From NCBI RefSeq assembly GCF_904849725.1, contig NC_058522.1:195965986-196029985 (forward strand): a DNA stretch of 64,000 bases, written 5' to 3'. Source of the stretch: Hordeum vulgare subsp. vulgare. Taxonomy: Eukaryota > Streptophyta > Magnoliopsida > Poales > Poaceae. Positions 1 through 9,584 of this stretch are shown here, one piece after another. The notes under the pieces are model-generated. The model was not told the origin of the DNA. It saw nothing but the letters and a program-made list of their open reading frames with translations, and searched no databases. Made by a program: the position numbers and the translations under genes. Position 1 is the stretch's first letter. Each line of letters opens with the position of its first letter.

Positions 1-1689
1 GAAGTATTCTATCCACAATGCGGGATCTGTAGTCCCGTCGTACTGCTCTATGTTGACGGTTTTGAATCCCTCCGGAAATTGATGTTGCATTACTTCGTCT
101 GTGAAGCATAGTGGGTGTACGACACCTCTAGTACTAGCTATCTTGTTCCTAAGGTCGGCTTTGGGTTGAGTCCAGTATGATTCCCGATCTCTAGTGTAGT
201 AGGAGACCCGAGGTGGTCTCCATCCCATCTAGCGGGGGAGTTCCTTGTGGACCCGTAAATGGACCTGTTGTGACCTGTGTTCTTATCCAGGTTGTATAAC
301 AAGTCGTGTCTTCCCCGAGGGTGCACTTTTTCGTTCCCCTTTCTGTGGGGAGGCCCGGGATAGTATTCGACGTGCACCGCCACCCTGTCGCACCCTCGGG
401 GCAGGCGGTCAGGTTGGTCATATTCTGTGTGCTTGGGGGATGTGGGCTTCCGGGCCTCGCCATCGAATTGTGGCAACAGTCAGCGATGTGGGTAACTTTT
501 CTTCACATACGACCATCGAGGGTCATTTCCTTCTTTGGCAGCGAGTACGTTAGTCCACCTGTTGTTTAAAGTGTCTTGTTCAGCCTGGACTTGCCGTTCC
601 TTCGCATTTAAGCTTCGAGCAATAGCTAGGAGTAGCTGTCGAAACTCTTCCTGACCTCCAATGTCATCGGGAACTACGAAGTATTCATCCTCTGGGTCTA
701 CATCGACCGGGGGGGGGGGGAAGTAGTCATCGTCGTCCAACTTGCTGATGTCCTCGGTCGTCCTGGTCATCGGGCTTGTTCCCATCTTCTTGTGGATGTT
801 TTGGAATTCCGACGTTACCGTGGTCCTGTGGGGTTTTATTCTCCCCAATGCCTCGTGCAGAGATTTTTCCCTTGTTTGCCTTAGCACGCTTCCGCTGCTT
901 TCGGCGCTCTGATTACTCCTCCCTTGATTTTTCATCGTTTGGCTAGGGAGGGGTCGCCGTTGTTACCGGGCGTGTCCACCATGTAGACGTCATAAGTACA
1001 AGTTGCGGCCCATCACCCTATATTTTTGGGAGTGGTTTATCAGCCTCATCATCTATGCCCTCAATCTCCTCGGAGCCGTAGTCTAACGCGTAGGTTAGAT
1101 CTTCGATGGTAGATGGCAAGTGGGTGGTGGGTGGGCCTTAAAAGTCCCCATATTCCGACTCAAAACCTTACTGCGAGTGGGTCGGGCTGGTTGAGATGTG
1201 CAACGATTAGAACTGGCCGATCATCTCGTTTAACATTGAGGGCTCATCCTGGTACATCGTTTGATGGTTTTTGGAGTTAACCTCCAAGGCCTCCATGTGG
1301 GAGGCGTGTTCAGCAAAAGTCATTTGTTGTGATCCAGGCGTCTGGGTCGGGTCTGATCTAGGGGGCGACTCTTCGGAAGAGAGGGATCCGAGGACATCGT
1401 CGGACTCGGGACCCGAAGTTAAAGCGTCAGGTTTTATGACCTTATCGGCCGAAGTCGGGATTCTTGTGGGGACCAGATCAATGCGTGGATGGGTTGGAAT
1501 TGGAAAATACCTAAGCTTGTTTGCTCATCGGGGACGAAACCTCTGATCTGGCCAAGACGGTCGGTTGGGTGTGAGCTCAGCGTAATGCTGCCGAATGAGA
1601 GAACCTCCCAGGGACAAAGATATCTCCCTTGCTGATTATGTCGCTGATGATTACGGGAGCCATCAATCTTCTCAGCGATCCAACAGTGG
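1..1689 (-). pseudogene. gag region of a Ty3/gypsy (Tat/WHAM-like) retrotransposon, truncated by window edge
   Basis: Gag builds the retrotransposon particle that packages the RNA. Read on the minus strand, this stretch lies downstream of the primer-binding site and LTR at 1691-2177. An acidic segment at about 480-935 (motifs DDDDYFPPPPVDVDPEDEY and GGQEEFRQLLLAIARSLNAK) is followed by a basic segment (138-476). At about 1-137 comes a block reading FPEGFKTVNIEQYDGTTDP, the start of the conserved retrotransposon Gag core. Stop codons near 477-479 and a frame change near 920 show it is broken. The core continues off the left edge. The family resemblance is from memory; the assignment to Ty3/gypsy Gag is fairly secure from the core motif and the position relative to PBS and LTR. 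Confidence 0.75.
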
Positions 1690-1690
1690 A

Positions 1691-1710
1691 ACTCTCAATG
1701 AAAGCACCAA
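1691..1710 (-). other. primer-binding site of the minus-strand Ty3/gypsy element
   Basis: The minus strand reads TTGGTGCTTTCATTGAGAGT directly after the LTR end, the position and sequence I know for the PBS region of WHAM/Tat-like Triticeae elements. I cannot name the priming tRNA from the sequence alone. Confidence 0.6.
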
Positions 1711-2177
1711 TCTCGGTGTCAAAACTGGCAGATCTCGGGTAGGGTGTCCCGAACTGGGGACCTTGGATCGATGGGATGTAGGAAGAAGGGGGAGAAAGCA
1801 GTTTACCTAGGTTCGGGCCGTACTATGGAGGCAATACCCTATGTCCTGCTTGATTGTATTGATGAAGATGATTACAGAGTAGATCTACTTCGAGATCATA
1901 TATGCGAAACGCTAGATGACTCAGCCTCCTTTGCACGGATAGGGGCCTCTGGTTTATATAGACACTAGGGACCCTAGGGGTTACAAGTTACCAACCATAA
2001 TCGCGGGTGCGTGAGTCTCCCTAGTGCTTCTAAGCTTGAAGTACACACCAATCTTCGGAACATCCCTTCCAGAGTAGAGGTCATCTTAAGGCCCGATCTT
2101 CAATAGTACAGCCTAATGGGCCAACCCGGCATAGACTAGTCGGCCACCCGAGGACCCCGGAATTCCGGACTCCCTCA
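1711..2177 (-). repeat. 5' LTR (467 bp) of the minus-strand Ty3/gypsy element
   Basis: On the minus strand it starts TGAGGGAGTCCGGAATTCCG at 2177 and ends just before the PBS at 1711. It contains a TATA box and ends in a GACACCGAGA sequence. The five bases CCATG at 2178-2182 are the expected target-site duplication; the matching copy lies outside the window. The sequence immediately to the right is the interior of an Athila-type LTR, so this element inserted into that LTR. Confidence 0.7.
1954..1961 (-). promoter_or_regulatory. TATA box of the 5' LTR promoter
   Basis: The minus strand reads TCTATATAAACC here, inside the LTR about 220 bases from its start. This is the usual place for the RNA polymerase II promoter that drives the genomic RNA. 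Confidence 0.55.
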
Positions 2178-2182
2178 CCATG

Positions 2183-3408
2183 GTCCATAGTTTTTCCTAG
2201 AGGATTATCTCTAGATGAACTCATATGATGGGTAAGCAAATTACTGTTGGGCAATTGATAGAAAAGCGGATATTTATGCAATATTTATTCACGAGAATGA
2301 TCATTACGTATAAGCTTCACATTCGTAAGCATGTAGACCGACTTCCGCGTTCATATACTACTATTACTCCACCCATCGACCGCTATCCAACATGCATCTA
2401 GAGTATTAAGTAAAAATAGAGTAATGCTTGGAGGATGATGACATGATGTAGACAAAGTAATTCCAATTAATATGAATGCACCCCATAGTTTTTACCCTTA
2501 GTAGTAGCAGTACATGATGTGTCATGTCACTTTCTATCATTGGGATTGAGCACTGCAAGATTGAACCCATTACAATGCACCTCCCCCTGTGAAGATAAAT
2601 CGATCTAGTTGGCCAAATAATATCAATAGATCGGAGAGAATTTCAAAGCTATCATAATCATGCATATATACTAAAAGACCAGCAAGGAACTCAATATAAT
2701 CTCATGAATAATCTGAACTTAAACCCACAATTCATCGGATACCAACAAACGCACCGCACACAAAAGATAGATCACCGCGGGAATCGCTGTGATCAAGGCA
2801 ACAAAGAACATAATGAGAGATATAGCAATCTAGGTACTAACTACAAACCCGTATGTCTATGGAAAACTACTCACACATCACCATGGGAGCATCAAGATTT
2901 ATATAGAGGCCATCCATGATCAATCCCCCCGGCAGGGCCCCAAAACAGTGCCCAGATGGGTACATGGTGGAACAGAGATATGCGGCAGCGTAAAAAGTGT
3001 TTGAAGAGGCTCTCTTCGGGTTAGGTGATATTAGAGAATTTATAAGCCAAAAAAACAAGGCTTGGGTTGCTGAGAGGGGGCCCCAAGCCATCAGGGCACA
3101 ACTACCCCCCGGGCACGCTGTGTTGGCTTGGGGCACCCTGTTTGCCCTTCGGTCTTCCTCTGAAGCTTCTAGGTCCTTATTTTGTCCAGAAAAAATCATT
3201 AAAATTTTTGGGGTATTTGCACTTTGTTTGGTACGGTACTCCTGAAAAGCCGAAACATGGAGAGAACAACAACTGTCACTTGCTAATGAGTTAATAGGTT
3301 AGTGCTAAAAAAATTATAATTCGGCAAGTAAATGCTTAATAAATATCCTAGAATGATAATATAATAGGATGGAAGAATAAAAAATTATAGATACGTTGGA
3401 GATGTATA
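2183..3408 (-). repeat. Athila-type LTR remnant (family A), antisense, cut by the insertion at its left
   Basis: This belongs to the most repeated family in the window. It aligns by eye with 13217-14351, 19141-20620, 21118-22651 and, inverted, with 22652-24365. Shared blocks include ACCCACAATTCATCGGAT and the terminal block where a GTTGGAGA-type motif precedes the LTR start on the minus strand (here GTTGGAGATGTATA, diverged from the usual GTTGGAGACGTATCA). The inner portion, the LTR 3' end on the minus strand, is missing because the Ty3/gypsy element at 1-2177 inserted there. Confidence 0.75.
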
Positions 3409-3415
3409 AACAAAC

Positions 3416-3613
3416 ATGAACATTCAAGATACCGATTCAGAGAGAAGTAGTATCATTTCAATTTCTTGTGCTGGCGGCAACGACACGGATGAAAAACTGC
3501 ACGGCGAGTCATATAGGTGTAATCATGACCGTAGTAGTGTTCAACATTCAGAAGCAACAACTGCTGACAAAACTGCAGATCTAGATGGGTCCTCTAAAAA
3601 CCATGGTTTGTAA
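3416..3613 (+). CDS. hypothetical 65-residue ORF or exon remnant
   Basis: Not recognised. The peptide is polar and acidic (motifs TDSERSSIISIS and SCAGGNDTDEK), has no membrane segment or signal peptide, and lacks the composition of retrotransposon proteins. Its stop is followed 34 bases later by a second small ORF, 3648-3875, rich in Gly, Lys and Cys. Such an arrangement could be decayed exons of one gene, or chance ORFs in non-coding DNA; at this length chance is a real possibility. No promoter or splice sites were identified with confidence. Confidence 0.2.
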   Translation: MNIQDTDSERSSIISISCAGGNDTDEKLHGESYRCNHDRSSVQHSEATTADKTADLDGSSKNHGL

Positions 3614-3647
3614 TGAAAGAAAACCATTCATTAGTCAATTTTAATGG

Positions 3648-3875
3648 ATGTTGAAGCCAGAGAGACTCTCGGGTGAAGGCAACATCGAGAAGGGTGGTTG
3701 TGAAAAATCATATGGTAAAGACGCTGTTGACGCATCCTGCTTCGGGGAGGGTGGGGGGTCGAATAACCCGCGTGGCAAAAAAAGTTGTCTGCTGGTGGGC
3801 AGATGTAAGAAACTTGAACAAAGCATGCTCGAGAATATCCATTTATTTAATCCAACTTTCTATGTTAAATGTTAA
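3648..3875 (+). CDS. hypothetical 75-residue ORF or exon remnant
   Basis: Not recognised. The peptide is rich in glycine, lysine and cysteine (GGCEKSYGKDAVDASCFGEG) and ends in FYVKC. It follows the small ORF at 3416-3613 and lies beyond the end of the family A LTR. It could be an exon fragment of a captured or decayed gene. No homologue, start context or splice signal supports it firmly. Confidence 0.18.
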   Translation: MLKPERLSGEGNIEKGGCEKSYGKDAVDASCFGEGGGSNNPRGKKSCLLVGRCKKLEQSMLENIHLFNPTFYVKC

Positions 3876-4946
3876 TGCTTTACGAGTTAGAAAACATGTA
3901 TGATGTAGTAAATTGGATCATGCCTATCTATGCATCATTAGCAATTGTTGCAATGTAACTACAGGTGATCGAGTGAGTGTTTCAGCAAGATCGCAGCCAG
4001 CCTGGGCCGATCGAGAACTTTTACAACAACTTCCTCGGTGGCAAAGGACAGGTGACCGTAACTGCAGCACTGACTGAGCTCCTCAAGATTAGCAACTTGC
4101 TCAGTGAGATGTAGCCATCCATGTAAGGTGGCGTAGCCATGACCCACCCACCGGTTGTTGCCCACCCCCTTTGTAGGTTCGCAGTCGATTGCCTACTCTA
4201 CTCCATATGATGTACATATATGTATTTATTATATTCTGACTAGAGTAAAGCTAGTAATCGTGAACATGCAGAATTCATGCAACTCCATCTTACACCAATC
4301 GTCGGGTTTATCTTTTTCCATCCTTAATCACATGTATTTTTTCGAGTATGATTAATCACATGTATGTGTTTCTACAATCTTGATAATGCATGAATATAAT
4401 TACTAGACAAAAGATGTTTAAAGTGCAAACTAATATAGTGTTTAGGTTCAGATTTGGTGAGAAAGTGAGAACGTGAACACATCAGAGATCAGACACTATG
4501 CTGTGTAGACAATCACTCTTTTCATGTAATTATATTAGGAAAAAATAAACCATCGCATGCTATGCCTACCAACCACCTGCTAATAAGCAACATCCCGAGA
4601 TCCTGTGAATGTTTACTCCAAGCACATGGTCGCACAGTCATTGGGGCAATCCGCTTTATAGATGGGGGCATTGGGCATAATGGCATAGTTAATACTATAG
4701 CAAATTAATTAAAATAACAATTATTTATATTTTGTGCATTATATCATGGAGAGTAGACATCAGGTTTTAGTTTGACTCACACATGCATCTTCCAAGGTTA
4801 CAGATTCCCCTATAGCTTCACCACACGCATACCAGCACCATTGTGTACACCAAAGTATCCACGACTCGTCAATCAGGTATTCACGCCATACACTATAGGT
4901 TGATAGAACATGTAGATCATGTAGGCTAGGATTCCGGTAACAATGG

Positions 4947-5276
4947 TGAGTAGGAGATGGAAATTACCTTCTCCTTAGCTCGAAGAGCTCGCCCCAAAGG
5001 CCATGGCAGTGGGGCGTTGGTGATGACGGGTCACAACGATGTGGTGGTGGTTGTGCTTCCCGTGAGCACCGCTCTAGCCCTAGATCGGAAGGGTTTGTCG
5101 ATGGTGTGTGTGGCGGCGATGAATCTCGTAGTCCATGCCCCAGCCTTCACTTCTGTTAATATTGTGCGGGTCACAAAGGCCCACCTACCATAACTGGTTG
5201 GGCAACCCCGATCAGGGCGCGTGGATCAGGGGTCCGGTGGGCTGTTGGGCCCACAAGGGAAGAGATCAATTTAACA
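4947..5276 (-). repeat. 3' LTR (part) of a minus-strand Copia element
   Basis: The minus strand begins TGTTAAATTGATCTCTTCCC at 5276, immediately after a polypurine tract and the end of Copia RNase H coding sequence. This fixes the inner boundary. The outer boundary at about 4947 is only approximate, since I found no clear terminal CA or target duplication. Confidence 0.5.
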
Positions 5277-5294
5277 TTCTCCTCCTTGATCTCA
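5277..5294 (-). other. polypurine tract of the Copia element
   Basis: The minus strand reads GAGATCAAGGAGGAGAA directly before the LTR start. This purine run is the usual primer for plus-strand DNA synthesis. Confidence 0.55.
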
Positions 5295-5439
5295 ACTTTT
5301 ACTTTTAACTTTATACTTTCTAGGTTATTTGATCCATCACATATTGATACAAACACATTTCTCATCGTCACAACTTAATTGCCGATAGAATCATACAGCT
5401 ACAACATACGTTCTGTTTGAAAAAAATTATGTTCTTTTT

Positions 5440-6357
5440 GGGCCTCTCATGATCCAAGAATCATAGGCTTTCCATTAAACCCATGCCGGCTAAGTGTTCC
5501 TTGAACACATTGGGTGGTAAGCCTTTCGTTAGCGAACCCACAAGCGTATGCTTTGTCCTTATATGCTCGAGACTTATAGTGTGTTCCTGGATTTTATCTT
5601 TCGCAACATAATACTTTATTTCTATCTCTTGGTAGCATTACTCGACTTGTTGTTGTGAGCATAGAATACTGCGGGTTGGTTGTCACAGTACATCTTTAGT
5701 GCTTTGTGAGTACAATCTACCACTTTCTAGTCGGGTATAAATTTGTTTAGCCACATCACCTGCCCCGTGTCTTCAAAACATGCTATAAACACTGCTTGGA
5801 TCATGGACGATGCAACTACGGCCTGTTTGGAGCTTTTCCACGAAATAACCCCTCTAGTGAGAGTGAACACTTATCTTGACGTGGATTTTCTATCATCTCT
5901 ATCTCCCGAAAAATCTGCGTTTGAATACCCTTTTGTCTCTTGGGAATCAGATATTCTGTATATAAGCATGATATGAATTGTGCCTCGCGCATAGCACACT
6001 GATTTATTTACCATCTACAATACTCTAGGCCTGGATTCTCTTGATATATACCAAGTACCGCGGTGATAAAAGCTCAGTCAGGGCGGGTGCACACTTGTAC
6101 ATACTGTAAACTTCCAACATCCGAAATATATGGCACTGCTTTCATCTCATCAAGCTCGTACTCGTTCTTGGGAGATTGGAATTTCCTGAAACTGTCACCC
6201 TTGACTATAGGAGCAGGTGTGTTCTTACTCGCATGCATACTGTACTTTTTGAGAACCTTCTCTAAATATGCTTTCTTCAATACTCCTAAGACTCCATTTT
6301 GCCTATCTCGGTGAATTTCAATGCCCAAAACATATGAAGCATCACCAAGATCTTGGA
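5440..6357 (-). pseudogene. Copia pol 3' part: end of reverse transcriptase and RNase H
   Basis: The minus-strand reading covers the last part of Copia reverse transcriptase (YVLGIEIHRDR near 6340-6310, then KAYLEKVLKKYSMHASK and the SLQYVQVCTRPD block ending near 6074). Beyond 6070 come degenerate RNase H blocks: an ISWKSSKQAVVAS-like segment near 5845-5805, a YCDNQPAVFYAHNNKSS-like segment near 5690-5650 and a C-terminal LTKGLPPNVFKEHLAGMGL-like segment near 5515-5460. Many stops and frame changes interrupt it. The PPT and 3' LTR follow at once. At its other end it is fused to a Ty3/gypsy element near 6350-6358, so gag, protease and integrase of this Copia element are missing. Confidence 0.8.
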
Positions 6358-8718
6358 GAAGTTCTCAACGAACCTTCTGCAATAGCTTGCTAGCGTGACG
6401 TTCAAATTCTGAGGAGGTTCCCACTCAAGAATGGCCTTCACCTTTGTAGGATCAACTTTGATACCCTCGGCAGTGATGATGTGCCCAAGGTACACAACTT
6501 CCTTCAACTAGAAGTCACATTTGGAAAACTGAGTATAGAACTTATGCTCCCTTAGCTTATCAAGCACAAGCCGGAGATGTTCTTCATGCTCTTCCTCAGT
6601 TTTAGGAAAGACCAGAATGTCATCAAGATACACCAAGACAAATTCATTCTTGAATGGGGAGAAGATGTAATTAATCATCCAAGAGAAGGTCGGAGGAGTA
6701 TTAGTGATACCAAAAGACATCACTGTGTACTCATAAGAGCCAAAGCTTGTCCTGGAAGCAGTCATTGGAATATCTTTTTCGAGAATGCGGATCTGATGAT
6801 ATACCATCCGAAGATCAAGCTTACAGAAAATCTTGGCCCCTTTCAATTGCTCGAACAATTCAGTGATGTTGGGAAGTGGATACTTGTTTCTGATTGTCTT
6901 CTTGTTCAATGGACAGTATTCGATACCGAGTCGGTCTGTGCCATCCTTCTTCTTGACAAACAAAACATCACAACCCCAAGGACATAAACTTGGTTTGATC
7001 AGACACAAATATTCTCTCATCTAGATACTTCTTCAACTCTTTCATCTCTTCGGGACCAAGTTTATACGGCCGCTTGCAGACCGATTCAGTTCTAGGTTCA
7101 AGCTTAGTTACGAACTCAACTCGCCGGTGTGGAGGCATTCCTGGCAATTCTTCAGGAAAGACATCTTTATACTCACATACCACTGGAACTTGAGAAATGG
7201 GATAGATTTCACCCTTCTCATTGAGGGAGAACAGACGGATCGTGTCATCGCGAGCAGCGCAAATGATCACGTCCTCAGAAGGATGAGTCAACTTGACTTC
7301 TTTGGTTGCACAATCAATATATGCCTTGTTCATCGCCAGCCGATCCATCCCAAGGATCAGAACAATATCAGTCTGGCCAAGGACTATTGGAGAAGCAAGA
7401 AAGGAATAGTTGCCCATCTTGACAGAGACATTGGGAACCAAGGCATTAGAATTCATCAACTTCCAAGGGGAAACCACTGAAACAAGCTTAGGCAAATCTT
7501 GGCAAACAAAATCATGATTTGCGAAGAATGGACGAGACATGAAGCAATGCAATGCACTAGAATCAAATAAAATCTTTAATGGAATATCATTAATTGAGAG
7601 ATTACCCATGATCACATCTAAGGAGTTCTCCGCTTCAGCTGCATTCACCATATTCACCCTTGTTGACCTGGGATTTAACTTCACCAAAGCATTGCATGGA
7701 GGCTTGACTAGAGGAGGAGGTGGGAGACGCTGCTAGTTGGTGCACTTGTTAAAGTAATGACCCTTCTGACCACACCTATGACAAGTCACCTCTAACAGCG
7801 GACGAAATTGCACTTGAGGGTTTCCTTGCTTCTGCTGCTGAAATCTCTGTTGGAAAGCTGGGTTGGGTGGGTGGTAAGAACCACAACCACCATAGTGCTT
7901 GAACTATTGAGGCTGCCGAGGAGGAGGAGACAGCCAATATTTTAGTTGCTTCTGAACCACCTAAGTGGAGGTCGAGGAACTGGAATCTCTGAAATGCTTT
8001 CTTGAATTCTCTACTTTGAGCAAACTCGCCTTAGCCTTGAGAGCCAAATTGTAAAACTGGTTGAACTCGAGAGGATCGTGCAAGGCAAGGGCCGGCTGCA
8101 AGTCTTCCTTCATACCACCTCAGATCTGATAAATTGGGCTCTTCTGATCTGGAATGTCCTGTTTAGCATAACGAGCCAGCTTGTGGAACTCCACATTCTA
8201 CTTGTACACACACGAACTTCCTTTCTTCAAGCGCCTGAATTTCTCACGCATCTCTTCCACAAAATTTGCTGGAATATAGTGAGCCCTGAAATCGCCGCAT
8301 AAATCATCCCAGCTGATCACTCTATCGCATCTGGAATCCTTCAATTGTTGCCACCATTCTGCTGCCTGCCCCTTGAACTGAAATGTTGCAAACTTGACAA
8401 AGTCCTCTGGTCACACATTACTGCACTCGAAGTGCTTGTTCATGTCACCAAACCAGTCATCCGCATCGAATGGCTGGTCACAGGAGGTGAATGATTTCGA
8501 CTGGTTCGCCAGGAATTGGTTCAGAGTTGCAAACTGTTGTCCACCATTGTGAAATTACCCTGATGTTTTTGCTTCCTCTCTTGCAACAAGTAGAGCAACA
8601 TCTGAGTGTTTGCATTGGTTGCCGCCATCACAGCTTGCCATGCCTCTGGAGGAGGAGGCGGTGGTGGAGGGGGTGGTGGAGGGTCAGCACTCTCACGACC
8701 CGGATTTGGTGGAGCCAT
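6350..8718 (-). pseudogene. Ty3/gypsy gag-protease-RT, 3' truncated and fused to Copia
   Basis: On the minus strand a Gag start lies near 8718 (MAPPNPGRESADPP followed by a run of 12 prolines and AWQAVMAATNANTQM). A CCHC zinc knuckle lies at about 7740-7792 (CHRCGQKGHYFNKC). The protease lies near 7530-7590, where the usual aspartate-threonine/serine-glycine reads FDSSALHCFMSRP. RT spans about 6950-6370 with [29 protein letters not shown] and the catalytic YLDDIL near 6625. It stops after VENFSKI, where Copia sequence takes over, so RNase H and integrase are gone. Stops and frame changes (for example at 6508, 7020 and between 7737 and 8520) break it. The Met-type PBS suggests a chromovirus; the lineage is not certain. 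Confidence 0.85.
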
Positions 8719-9568
8719 CTTGGAGAGGGACAACAACGTTAGGCCAAAGATGAAAATTCATTGATTGAGCTGGTTCGATGGACGGAAATATCTGGACAAG
8801 AATTCTTAGCGAATGCACTCAAACTATAAATAGTAAGAATGCTTCCTCAAAATAACTGTCAACAACATTTGATTCAAAGCCACTTGTAAATATCAAGTAT
8901 GAGCTAGGATTTCTCGGAACAAATGTATATACCCAACAAACATTTGATGAAAGAATTCCTAAGTTGCTAATGGAATTCCCACCTAAGAGCTTCCGAAATT
9001 TCTGGTCATGCAATCCGGTCCATGGATACAAGGAGAAATCATCAATCAACTCCTATACTAACCCATCCAGTCTATCACATCCGTCAACACATAACCAGAA
9101 TCTCGGAACCTCATCTACCTCAGACCCTCGTAATCACAACGACACTAAGTATGGCGATACATCTGGACCTATCTGCACCAGTACTGGGGAAGCCAGACTC
9201 CTCTCACCACTACTAGTATTGAATCAATTCTGAACATCCTCCGTCCTGAGATACTAAGAAATCTAAATGATAATGATGTGCTCAAGAATCCCCTGGAGCT
9301 CAACTCCTCGGAAAAAAACACAGCAGGAGGCACCAAGACAGAACTCTATCACATCAGTATCATATAGATTCCAAAATATCCACGTGATCCTAAAAATACT
9401 TTAGAGTGGAAAGAGGAGCAGAATTAAAATTTCCTAAGTCGTGAACCTCACCAAAGCATAGAAGAGGAGAAAAAGAAACCTACTCTCCGATATAAGTAAG
9501 ACTCAAAATAGGTTTGCTAGACTCGACTCAGCCAAGTTAGATCAATCAAAAGCTCCTATGGTCGTAAG
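8719..9568 (-). other. 5' leader of the minus-strand Ty3/gypsy element
   Basis: This lies between the PBS and the Gag start. I see no convincing ORF on the element's strand beyond short ones, and no other feature. Leaders of this type carry the packaging signal, which cannot be read off here. Confidence 0.5.
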
Positions 9569-9581
9569 GCTCTGATTACCA
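9569..9581 (-). other. primer-binding site (initiator tRNA-Met type)
   Basis: The minus strand reads TTGGTAATCAGAGCC, the common Met-tRNA PBS TGGTATCAGAGC with one inserted base. It sits four bases from the LTR edge. Confidence 0.7.
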
Positions 9582-9584
9582 ACT

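Larger units (their letters stand above)
3409..4946. other. low-copy-looking DNA with no recognised element
   Basis: I recognise no LTR, TIR or pol motif here. Two short plus-strand ORFs lie at 3416-3613 and 3648-3875, and a 68-codon minus-strand ORF at 3959-4165. From about 4170 onward the DNA is AT-rich with nothing I can name. Part of the right side may belong to the Copia LTR whose outer boundary I could not place. Confidence 0.4.

Noticed and set aside
5171..5371. 66-codon minus-strand ORF over the Copia LTR start
   Set aside because: It spans the PPT/LTR boundary and consists of non-coding element sequence.
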